NCBI GenBank assembly: GCA_021234535.1
Contig: CM037830.1
Coordinates: 19,399,116-19,463,115, forward strand
Reading direction: 5' to 3'
Origin: Stichopus chloronotus
Lineage: Eukaryota; Echinodermata; Holothuroidea; Aspidochirotida; Stichopodidae
DNA length: 64,000 nt
Shown: positions 11,901 to 22,740 of the stretch, piece by piece
How the letters are laid out: each line of letters starts with the position of its first letter
Numbering within the stretch: the stretch's first letter is position 1
Program-made: the position numbers and the translations under genes
Notes under the pieces: generated by a model
The model's database searches: none
What the model was told of the DNA's origin: nothing
The model's input: the letters and a program-made list of their open reading frames with translations, nothing else

Positions 11901-14900
11901 GCAGGCTAACCCAGCTACTATGCAAATTCCATAGGCAAGTGTACAAGGAGCAGAAGAAGCCCCCTTTCCTAGCAATAACATCAATATAGCTTTATGAGAT
12001 AATTGTATCTCCTCCCAGCAGCATTCGGCTCTGTGCTATGAAATATTTTTACAGTCGCATTTTATTCATTTCAGTCACATTGAACTAAGGATTTGCCTAC
12101 ACCACCTTTGACATCTGTGTGAAAGAAAGTTCAGAGGCATATGCAGGGTATCATTAACTGCAAAATGTGTTTGTGTGTACAATTACTGTACAGCAGACAA
12201 ATTAACTGGAGATACAGACAGCACCAAAAATGCCATTGGGATAACATGCTGTTAGGTTTGGTTCGAGTGGGCACACTCGTGTCTCATTGGCTACAGATGC
12301 AAATGCGGACCGTTCCATGTGTGGGAGAGTTGTCCTGATGTCACAAAACACCGTATTTGAACTCACACAGTTTATTTTTTAGATAGGTGACACCTTGGAA
12401 CACATCAAACGACCTTCCATGATTGGTGTGTGCTTGCCTATTGACATTGAACTGCAGTTTTATCAAACTCAATGCTTCTGATGGTGTTTTGGGTATCCTG
12501 CCTTTCCATCCAACTGCTCCTTGTCTATTACTTGATATTTACTCCAAAATGGCAATGTCTATGTTACCTTTTTCTAACTCTAACAGATCTTTCTGGTATG
12601 AGATGAGAGCTGCCTGTAATTCCACTTTGAAGTCAATTAAGATTTTACCCTATTTAAATAGCCAATAAGCATTTAGGATTTGGAAAAAGGAAGAGGAGGG
12701 GAATTATTCCAAAATATCTTTTGTGCTAGGCATTTCTCGGAATTCCACTCGTTGACCATCATCGGAGAGTAACAGTAAATGTTGCCTCAAGGACTTTAAC
12801 GTTACTGGTAGACCAACGCATCAATACTCTCCATTATCTGCTTATGTGCGAGACACTCTTGAAGGACACTGGTCAAACAATGAAAACTATGTATAAATTA
12901 CTTGCGGCTATAAAAGCAACTTGAATACTTTTCAAGAGTCAGCAGAAACATGTTTTAGTTTTTTTTTTTCACATACATTCAAGCCATGTTGAGACATTCA
13001 GCTATTTGTTGATTCTTTTCAGTTTGTTGTGACAGATTGTTGGCTTTCATATAGCTATTAAGCTTCGCAACCAACTTTTTAAAAGTTCCCCAATTGCACT
13101 GGTGAAACAATGAAAACTATGTACAAATTACTTGGCTGCTATAAAAGCAACCTGAATACCTTTAAAGGGTGAGCAGAAACATGTTTTGTTTTATTTTATT
13201 GTCACATACATTCCAGCTACGTCAAGACATTCAGCAATTTGTTGATTCTTTTCAGTTTGTTGTGACAGATTGTTGGCTTTCATATAGCTATTAAGTTTCC
13301 CAACCAACTTTTTCAAGTTCTCCAATTGCAAAGATGACTTTTGAAGTTTCCTGCAATCTGCTTCCTTATGATTGTGAACTTTTAATACAAAACTAATTTT
13401 TTTTTAATCTCACAATTTTGGGCTGTTTAATAACATTAGGACTCTGAACACAGTATGGACAATCTCATGTCCTATCTCAGTGTTACTAGTGTTACGCACG
13501 TATATGATTTTCTAACATTACGCACTCTAACATTTCTCAACATTGCACCATCCTTGTTTAACACATCTGTGGTCATAATAGTGTTTGAATTTTTTTTCCC
13601 CACCCCTTCATCACTTTTAACACCGTTATAAGTGTGTGTGGGGAATGCAATATATATGTAAGCTGCTTGGAACAGCAACTGGAACAGTTGCAGCTACTCA
13701 AGATAGATCATTTTACGATCTCACTCCGCACTGGCTGATGAGGGAAAAAAAAGATGGATCTGTTGAAGATGATACAGCCCTGGTATTCTTTGATGATATC
13801 AGAATTTCACAAAAACAATACAGACATTCCATACTCCTATTTGAGAGCTCACCATCTCAGTATTTTGTTCCAAATGGTAGATTTCATGGCCTTATTTATT
13901 TTATACTTACATGATTTTTAGGTGAATAACACAGTTTCACCTTGAAATATTGCAAAGAAGTGTGCAATCAAAATTGCATGGTCTTTGATGTTTTCATTCC
14001 TGTTGTTTGTTTTCGATGGTTTATTATAATACTAGCTTCAAAAAAGTGTTGTATTCTTTTGTCCAAATGTTAACTGCATGAAGTCAAATATCGAGTGGTT
14101 TCGTGATGGTAAATGGCTCTGTAGTTTTATATTTAATTTAAAAGAAGAAAGTCAGTTTATTACGTAGAGTAGACAGAGGATCCTCACTTTTTACGTCCAC
14201 CATTTTTGACGATGCCATGAACTCTGCTGTTGCCAGTTCCTCTCGTGAGAGTTTCCTTCCAAAATTCAAAATATGATCCGCATCTGGCGTCTCGTCCGGC
14301 TACGTCGAACCCCCGGGGGAAAAAAAGCCTTTGCCAATGCAGTAATCTTTAAATGATTTGTACTGACTAGACTCTTATAGACACTCGAAATCTTTGGAAA
14401 ATTTATTCAATGAACAAATCAGCGCCTTCTCTCTCTCTCTCTACCGCATTAATTGCATCAAAATTTTAGTTTTGTGCTTGTAACCGTGGTTTTGTCGCTT
14501 TCACACCAGGTGGACACTGACATGGAGAACGGCTCAGGCCCTTCTGCAGAGAAGGTGGTCTCCACCATCAGTGATTCCGTCCCTGAAACGGAATCACTTC
14601 CGGCTCATACCGTCATTCTGGACTTTGGAACTGTGAGCTTCATCGACACGGTCGGTATGAACACTCTGAAGTCCATCATAACGGAGTACGATACGATCGA
14701 CATCAACGTCATCGTCGCCAACGTCAGAGGTGGGTCGTCGATCCGTGGTCAGATCCACACGGTCGATGTCAAAATGTGATAGAAACTGTGGTCATGGGAT
14801 CTGATGTATACAGGAGTTGAAAATGTTTCAACTTTTCTGGTCATATATGTCAAGGTTGAACCACTGAGCTGCCCAAATATTTCTCCGACACATTTCAGTT

Positions 14901-17326
14901 ATTTATGGAACAATTTGCCAATTATTTACAGAATGCTCGTGGACATGATTATCAGAATATTTTTTTTGGCAAAGATTAGCTTATCAGTTAATTCAGTAAA
15001 GTTCATAGTTGTTAATATAACCTTTGTCTGCAAAGGACGAAGTTATGTCAGATGGAAAAGAGCCTCAAAAAGTTTTTTTTTGTGTTCTGATTTTAAGTTT
15101 TCAAGTCCATTCAAAGCTTATGGACACTTATGCTCAAGAAAAATAATTAATTTTGCATATCATAAATCTTTATATTGTGTGTATGTGGTTAGTATGAATC
15201 TTGAACATTTCAAACATATTTTGTCCTCCTGATATCCAGGAAGTGTTCTGGAGACTCTTCGCAAAAATGGACTCATGGACACGATTGGCCTGGACAAGAT
15301 TTTCTTGACGGTGCACGACGCTGTTCTGCAATCCTCACAGGCCGTGAGAATGGTGAGAATTTTCTCTGGTGTCAAACAGTGTTAGTCTTAAAAGGATGAC
15401 AGCAGGATAGTCTGAAAATAGCCAAATTTACATCACTCTGAACTTACCTGCCTCCACCTAACTTATGCACGTCCCTCTACCGTGCTAGCATAACTTCTGG
15501 AAGCCTTTGACCACTCCTTTACCTTCGCCCTAACCCGCAATGGACTAGCTCCTCATTCCCCAACTCCCACCCAAAAGTGCTAGTTGGCTTCTCTACTGCT
15601 CTTGGAATTTTGTGAAAATTTCACCATCTCTATTTTCCTAAGGACGTGGTTCATTATGTATTTAATGGTATGCACATACATTTAAGAGAACGTAATTATG
15701 CAGGCATCAATTACTAAAGTATGCCTTGTCCATCATCAATAGTAAAAGCAACCCTGTGTCTTTTATTTAACCAGCTGGTCCTACCGTAAATGTATTTCGT
15801 GTTCTTTTGGCAGCCGAATTAAGCTACCCTTAATGTGATGGTGAAATCTTATCAAACAGCATGAACGAGAAGAAAATGTGTAAATGTTCTGATAACATAA
15901 TTCTGTCATGTACTACATGATTAACCTGAATGAATTATTCGATATTGCCTCTGATTCTCTAGGGTTGCAACTGGAGTCTTAGCCTTTGGCATGATATAAT
16001 CTGCTCTGCTTAATATTGTGAGTCATTCATTTAACAATCCTCAGGGTTCTTTCCAACTCATTCAAGGCAGCTGCACCATCCAGTTTGAATTTGAGTTTGC
16101 TTATTTGAACCCCAGTTTGAAAGGTTTCCCACCTGGTTTGAAAGTTCCCTGTCCGGCTTGAAAGTTTAGCGACTGCCTCTTAAATTTGATACAACCATAT
16201 TCAAAAATTGGGTTGTATCAAAAAATGATACTACCCTAACAAGTGCAATGTAAACATGTGGGCCTTTTTAACATCAATACAAACACATGTAATATATGTA
16301 GATTTGTCACTGTTCTTTCTGCTCCCAATTTTCACTGAGGTCTGAACAGATGGTTTCATGTGCTGATAATTTCAGTAGATTCGTAGTAAAGTGCGCACAC
16401 ACATAATTGTATGGAACTGTTGACTTGTAAATGATCAAAACAGCTACCTATATATACTACAGAGTTTGAAGTCAGCCCTGTGATTGTACTAGAAGTGTGT
16501 CACATATATATTATTGTTATTATTATTATTACAAAATGTTGAAACAATTATGAAATGGTGCATGAAAAGAAGCTTAGAAAGCCCCTGGATCTCACAAGGA
16601 GCGGAAAGTTGTGCTGCTTGACCACCACACCTATAAGGTGATTGCTTTGGAAACACACAAATTTTAGAATCCTTCCTCTGCCTGGTTTGACAAAAATGTG
16701 CCAAGAAACCTGCCTCTTAAATTTTTAGAATATTATAACGGTATAAGATCTTATAACAGTATAAGATGTCAGCTCAAGTCATGGAAATGTTTTTTTGGTA
16801 TTATGCCCGGAGGACGGTGTATTGCTGTAAGATTTATTTCTCTAGTTTATGTGGGTCTATTGTCAGACAGATTTTGGTTTCTCTGCCGAGGTTCATCATC
16901 ACTTTGTTTGTTGTAAGATCATAACATTCCATTATTTCTGTTAAAAGTGCCCTAGATTGTGATAGTGCCATTGTTCTGGCTCTCATCTGGCACTTTTCCA
17001 GTTTGCACTGGACTTTTCTGTCGTTTTTTTTTTTTTTTTAAATGGGTGATACAATTCCACTGTAATTGTGCATACCATCATTCTGTGCATTATTAGTACT
17101 GTATTTCTTTTCCATTGAGAAAGTGTTTTGCTTTTCTTTTTGGGGGATATTTTTTATGTCATTGTTTACATCCCTTTCACTTCCTCTTCAACAGGAGACA
17201 AAGGAAAAGGAAGCGGCGACAAACGGTGATATATCCAAAGGAGCTACAAATGGTGATATCTTCAAAGGGGTAGAGACCTCAGAAGCAATATTCCATGCAG
17301 AGGATGAACATGACACTCCATTGTGA
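2996..17326 (+). CDS. SLC26-family anion exchanger/channel, C-terminal ten exons (5' end outside window)
   Basis: Multipass plasma-membrane transporter that exchanges anions such as chloride, bicarbonate, sulfate or oxalate; closest by eye to the SLC26A5/A6 group. Exons: 2996-3078, 4670-4817, 5198-5311, 6197-6274, 6986-7081, 7796-7972, 9089-9280, 14510-14729, 15240-15352, 17195-17326. All have AG/GT borders and compatible phases, giving 450 residues plus stop. Visible hallmarks are YGVDVVGDVPTGLP, then GGVFQCFP and SLSRSLVQE (the conserved anion-site region), then the AAIIVVALRGMF helix. A STAS domain follows from about residue 233 (GIKIFRIQAPFYFSNARYI). It is interrupted by a charged variable stretch (about 275-327) and resumes at HTVILDFGTVSFIDTVGM. 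The C-terminus DTPL fits a class I PDZ ligand, as SLC26A6-type tails do. The tail holds a doubled ATNGDI(S/F)KG unit. The N-terminal helices must lie on exons before the window. Family assignment is certain; the exact paralogue is not. Confidence 0.95.
4080..4547. mobile_element. hAT-like MITE with 8-bp target-site duplication
   Basis: The octamer TGATTGGT occurs directly before (4072-4079) and directly after (4548-4555) this 468-base segment. The left end begins AGGCTTGGACA. The right end read on the other strand begins TTAGGCTTTGAC, so the termini are imperfect inverted repeats. Inside the left end is an (AACTC)n stretch. An 8-bp duplication and short terminal inverted repeats are typical of hAT elements. 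There is no transposase, so this is a non-autonomous copy. It sits in the intron between the first two SLC26 exons of the window. Confidence 0.75.
5740..6196 (+). repeat. Pyrimidine-rich degenerate tract before an SLC26 exon
   Basis: The + strand is strongly C/T-biased, with irregular repeats of CTCATCTCAC-like words ending at the TTCCAG acceptor at 6191-6196. It behaves as an extended polypyrimidine region. A cryptic acceptor at about 5770 is not needed, because the protein reads straight from CTSQ at the end of the previous exon into ISSLVSA. Confidence 0.5.
7973..9088 (+). other. SLC26 intron
   Basis: AT-rich intron between the exon ending in FKM and the exon opening the STAS domain. No conserved coding segment, tRNA or clear repeat was seen. 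Confidence 0.6.
9281..14509 (+). other. Large SLC26 intron splitting the STAS domain
   Basis: This 5.2-kb intron falls in the variable STAS insert. The flanking exons are phase 0 on both sides and join directly (EAYEHE to VDTDMENG), so additional small exons cannot be excluded. It contains the 230-bp tandem duplication at 12868-13329. Elsewhere it is AT-rich with no supported gene. Confidence 0.6.
12868..13329. repeat. Tandem duplication, two copies of about 230 bp
   Basis: Copy one is 12868-13097 and copy two 13098-13329. Both start ACTGG(T)CAAACAATGAAAAC or ACTGGTGAAACAATGAAAAC and end CCAATTGC. They share long identical blocks around TTGTTGATTCTTTTCAGTTT and CAGATTGTTGGCTTTCATAT. Scattered substitutions and small indels show the duplication is not recent. 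It carries no reading frame. Confidence 0.9.
15353..17194 (+). other. Last SLC26 intron
   Basis: Non-coding. It holds degenerate tandem words built on CCAGTTTGAA around 16078-16165, a hairpin from TTTGATACAACC pairing with GGTTGTATCAAA (about 16187-16222), a short (TTA)n microsatellite near 16508-16532 and a T tract near 17024. Confidence 0.6.
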
Positions 17327-20300
17327 GATGTCCAAAAAAAAAAAAAAAACCAAATTTCCAGATCAAAAACTGTCCACGTTTATGAGACTAGCTTTGAAAA
17401 GCTGAAATGAGTTTTAAAGGCAAGCTGTATATGTTTGTTGCAAATTATCCTATTGAAGAAAAGAAACGTATATTTTTTTCTGAATTATTGATGTTCCACA
17501 GCCAATTTATTGAAATTTTTTGTCTTATTCCTACTCAGGTGTTAAAAAAAAGACTGATATTCTGTTATTTTTTGCCAAGTAAGCAGCATTTCCTGTTTCA
17601 TTTCAATTGTTTTAATAATCAATTATTAATTAATTGTGGGGAGCGTCAGACGTTATGATGATGTCATTTAGATCTTGTATCAAGGATGATAGTTATATTT
17701 GATAATGTGACATATATCATGAGATTATTGCAAGTGTTTAATATAGAAATGCAGAAGAGTTTATTGGAAATGGATCGGAAATCACCTTGATGTTTCTTGT
17801 GAGGAATAAACGACTTTGATGAGCGGTGGCAGGTAATATGGTTAGGATCAGCCAGAGGGGAACAGCAAGTATTTAAAAGCAGAAGGGTTGACCAAAAATA
17901 TTTATGCATATATTCTGTACAGAGATAAAAGCTTTACAACTTTTTTTATTCACCTTTCTTATGCAAGAAAATAAAGCAGATAAAATAATGTAAAAGGCAG
18001 TCAACTGGCAGTCTCACATTGGGTGGTGGTATCACTGTTAGTTGTGAAGTTGGATCTCTCGGTAAACCAGTAATACATTTGCCTTAGGATAATTTTCTCA
18101 CTGATCTCATCTTTGACAGTGTTCTGATTGTCCCAATAACATAAATGTTATGCCTTTTTTTTTTTAGATCAGTTCCCTTTTATAAACTAAGTGTCACATT
18201 TTTGCACTCAGATATGAACCGTTCTTGTCGAAATTATATGAAATTATGTCTTCATATTGAGGCCCTTGGAGGCCTTCATTCTACTGACACATTCCCCACC
18301 TTGTTGTATTATATAAAGAGTGTTCCATTTGCAATGATAATGGCTTTCCTTTAATCTTTTACGTGACTTGCAATTCAATACGCTTTGCCAGTCTAAAAAA
18401 ATATTTTGGATTACTTTCGACGTGTAAAGCAGGATGACATGTATATATTGGATGGGTGCGGTTTTTCTTTTCCTTGATTATCTCGAGGAGAGATTTTGTT
18501 TTTATGTCCAAAATGTTTGTTAGCAATGTAGATAACCCTTTAAGTAACAGGAACATGCCAATTTCATGAACATTACAAAAGAAAAAAAATAACCAAAAAA
18601 AAATTAACTGCAACTTGCTTCAATTTGAGAGTTACTTTTTTTTTTTCAAATGGGAGACATGCTGGAACCTCCTGCTGGCTGGTGGGTTACCCAATTTCAG
18701 ACCATCTAGCGTCACAGTTGAATGCCAAAGAGCAAAACAGATCATGTACATGCTTTTAAAAGTTATCAAATTAATCATTACTGTATAAAAGAGGTTTGAA
18801 CATTGCTCACAAGCTCATTTATGCTGAAAAATTCCCCAATGCTTATCTAAGTAGACTTTCTCACATTGCATTCTTTCAATTTATGTATTTTAAACTGGTG
18901 CTATGCTTTTAGTTACCAGCAAGAGAAACTTAAAAACATTATAAAGGAAGATGTTCTACATCAATTATATCTGGTTAGGCTTCATCTGTAACTTGGTAGT
19001 ATAGGCTAAGAACCCATAGAATCAAGAAAAAGAGAACTAGGATAAACGACAACTGTGGATAGAGAGAGTTCTCACCATAGCTGATGGTAGCTTTTAATTC
19101 TCACTTTTCTCATTTTCAGTAAGAAGGGTCTTTATACGATTTTAGGGGTTTATGTTTGTTGTTTTGACATTACTTTATTTTTCAATCACTTTCTAAGGTT
19201 TACCCCGAGTAATACGACCAGCTTTCAATAGCAATAGCAGTTTGGAGCAAGGAAAAAAATCGTTACCCCTTGTTATGTCTTACGTTGTAATTGGTGTAAA
19301 TTGATGGAGTAATTCATTTTTACTTGCTATGAATTGGTTCTGTATTGCCTGTGATAATTTTCTTCAAATGTTGTAACAGCATCTGAAGTTTTGCTTCTTC
19401 CCTTCAGGTTGATTTTCCCTCGGTGCATTTTTGTCTTTCTTCCATCATGCTCTTGATGACCTTGGTCACAGACCATGGTGAGATGTGGGCAAATGAATTG
19501 TAGTGTGGTCACAGAGCTTGTGTATCACCAGATTATGGTATTTTCATCCACCTTTGGCTGTATTATAGGATGTATTGCTTTCTCTCTTTTTTTTTCTCTC
19601 TTTTTTTTTTCTCATTTTTCATCATGGTGTCAGTTGGGAAGGAGTGAGGTGGCACAAAGGGGGGTAGGGGAACTGGGAGGGAAAGAGGTACACTGTAAGC
19701 AGGGATGGCACGGACTAGGTGGTGGAAATCTTATGGTAATTCTCTTTATTGTTTTCTATGGGTTATTTTTACTGTTAGTGTTTCCCACATGCATGTTTGT
19801 TACCTATTTCATCATTGGATTCAAGCACTTTTTGAATTTGGTTGCGTAGGAATGTCTGACTTGACCACTGTGGTTGGGCTTTGGTGAGTTTTTGAAACCA
19901 TTAGTCGGTAAGTCCACTGTTTGAGGGTGTTTTTTTTTTTTTATTTATGAGGTTTGAAAAGTCTTGAAAAGAAAATGGAGCTCTGACAAGGTAAGCATGG
20001 AGTTACAATTCAAGCAAGAAGCAAGACTTATTTTATTTTTTTGTTAAAGAGAATGCTATATTGTGTTAAACATTCATGGATTTTTCTCTGTGTCATCTCA
20101 AACTTCTATTTCTCATCCTCTTCCATTTGTTGTCCTTACATATTTTGACAACCGGATAATGTTTCTGCAGTCTTATGTAGCAGTGATTTTATCTTTTGTT
20201 TTTTTTTTACTTTGTGGGCATTCTGTAAAATTTAAATTGCATCAATCATTTCATAAGTGAACAAGCTTTTAGCTGGAGTTCATTGTTTAGTCAATACAGC

Positions 20301-22740
20301 AATTGGAAAATGTTATTGTAAAGTCCATCAAAGAAGGGAATGAAATGATTTTTAATTCCAGTATAAAATTTTGGTGAAAAAGTAATTACTTTCTTGTCAG
20401 GAGGGATGAGAGCTGGAAAGTATGCATATACTATCTGATTCTGTATTCACTGTGAAGAAAAAGAAGATATGATGGGTTAAAATTAACACCCCTCATCCAC
20501 AAATGCTAAGTTCATTCAAACCTGGGAAAAGCCCCAACTCCTATTGGCCCATTACGGTCAGGAGACGGTGTATTATCTATGGATAATACACAGTCAATTT
20601 TGGAGAAAAGTCACAGACATATGAATACAACGAAAATGTACATCGACAGTGTTTTGTCGTCTGCTATCTTACACAAAACAATGATGTTTTTATATCTGTC
20701 AGGTACAAATGTCCTTGACAGGTCATGAATAGTGTTTACCGTGGTGTTAACCTTTCCTGGGTTTCATTTTCAATGAAAATGTGGTTATTTGCCTACCCGA
20801 AGTTTCTTCCATTCCCTTCTTTTTAATCAAAATTTCGCATTGTATGAACAAGGTTATACAAATTTGAACCTGTGCATTAAGTGAAGGTCTAATGCACTCT
20901 TGGGGTTTAATGCTATTGCTATCGCTTTCATTAATTCCCGATTGTGCATTATTCTTCGATTCATTCCCGGTTCTGCGTGAATGAAAGGTTAATTCACTGT
21001 AATGTATCATTTTTTTTTCTCTTTTTGGCAAGGAATGGAGTTGTAAATATGTATGATATCATATATGATACTCTAATTCCATAGTCAACAATTAAGGCCA
21101 TTAAAGAAAAAAAAAACTGTAAAGATCGCTTCCATCTAAAAGGTGGGGATACGTAAGCATATGCAATGTTTATGTCGGTATCCTTAGAAAAACAGATGTA
21201 TGGAGTGTTGTTTTATTCTTTGAATTAAACTGCCGAAGTATCGTGACATCATAGCAATTAATTTACCTTATCACACACGGTGTGTACAGCCTAATCCACT
21301 CGATACCGGCACTCAGTACCTTTAGCTCATTTTCTGTGTCATTTTTGAAAAATTCAATAAATTGTTTCCTTTCTTAAACTATGACAAAAAAAGAAATAAG
21401 TACTGTATTCTTTTTTTTTCTTTTTTATTACTTTCCTCCGATTGTGATGTACATAACTCGTTCTCGATTAGTATACACAACGTATCATGCCTGTACGATC
21501 TTTAACATCACTCAATTTGATGTTATGGATCTACCAGCATGCTATGGCACTCATCCTTATAGTTTCAAAAGCTTGTGCTTTATCAAGTGAAATGCCACGC
21601 TGCTAGTTTAGCTCACCAATACTAATTCTCTCGGTATCTTTAGTTATCTCATGCCTCTTTCCTTCCCGAACTAGTTTCCCATCCCCACCCCCCCCCCTCT
21701 TGTGTGTGTGTGTGTTTGTGTGTATGTGTAATTCTATGCTGAATATAAAGTGTAACAGAACTCGTCTCTCCTTCGTTGCATCCCCCGAATAAAATGCTCT
21801 CCTTCGTCAATATAACAAGATACACGGAATCATGGAGCGATTCTGTTATAGCTCCAGGATGGAATACATGATTACACATTAATTGCACCTGTGGACGACA
21901 CACCTTACTTTAAAAATGTACATTAGGGTAACATTGTATGAAGGATGTTTATAGCCTAATGGAAAACCCATTCGCATTAGCCATTAACGTTCACTTAAAT
22001 GACGCAAATCGTTTTACATTCATTTTTTAATCGACTTTGTCAGTTTCAATCGCCGATCGCGTCATGCGCGATCACGCAGAATCTCAACTCCACCAGTCCA
22101 TTATCGCACGCCTGGAAAAAAAAAATCAACTTCAACAAGTTCAAAACTGGACCTGGGATTTCAGTGACTGTCATGTTCCTTCGTGATGTGTACACAATGC
22201 GAAAAATTGTTCATTACGTTTGAAGTTAATAGTTCGTGATTAATTGACCTGTGTTGACACAGATATTTTACCGAGAAGAATATCTAATTCAATAACTGAT
22301 CGTGAAAACCATTTTAATTTACTTCTGTGAGGAACGTGATCTAGTTTCTGTTAGAATACACTAGCTCACGCAGAGTTCGAAGTTTGTAAGCAACCAAAAA
22401 GGAGGGCTGATGGGAAAACGTACAAGGGAAAGTTCGCTCCTTGAGTCCTTTAATGATGGCTGTCTGTATTTACTGTAGGATAAATGTTTGGACGTAATCA
22501 ACTGCAATATCGTCATCGATATTTCTGCCTGAAAGGAAGAAAGAGCAACTCTTCCAGATTACTGATGTAACATCACTAAATTTCATCAAGAATTATCACT
22601 GGAAGACATTTCGGAACTGTTGTTGATGAACCACGCCGTAAAAAAAGAAAGCAATACGATCAAGGATCGCTTTTGATTGCATAAAGTCAGTGGTGATTTT
22701 ACTATGATGAGGCGGTGATTCCTGGACAGTGAAATCAAGG
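17327..22740 (+). other. Intergenic region between SLC26 and the first receptor gene
   Basis: The first 650 bases probably include the SLC26 3' UTR. The rest is AT-rich with T tracts and a short interrupted (GT)n stretch near 21702-21727. The longest open frames lack any recognisable domain and I call none. The receptor promoter should lie toward the right end, but no convincing core element was found. Confidence 0.55.
17805..17975 (+). promoter_or_regulatory. Candidate polyadenylation signals of the SLC26 gene
   Basis: AATAAA hexamers occur at 17805-17810 and 17970-17975, about 480 and 645 bases after the SLC26 stop codon. They fit a 3' UTR of ordinary length. The hexamer is common in AT-rich DNA, so the assignment rests on position only. 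Confidence 0.4.

Noticed and set aside
19475..19849. Hydrophobic 124-residue plus-strand frame
   Set aside because: Hydrophobicity comes from T-rich tracts (poly-Phe). No family pattern.
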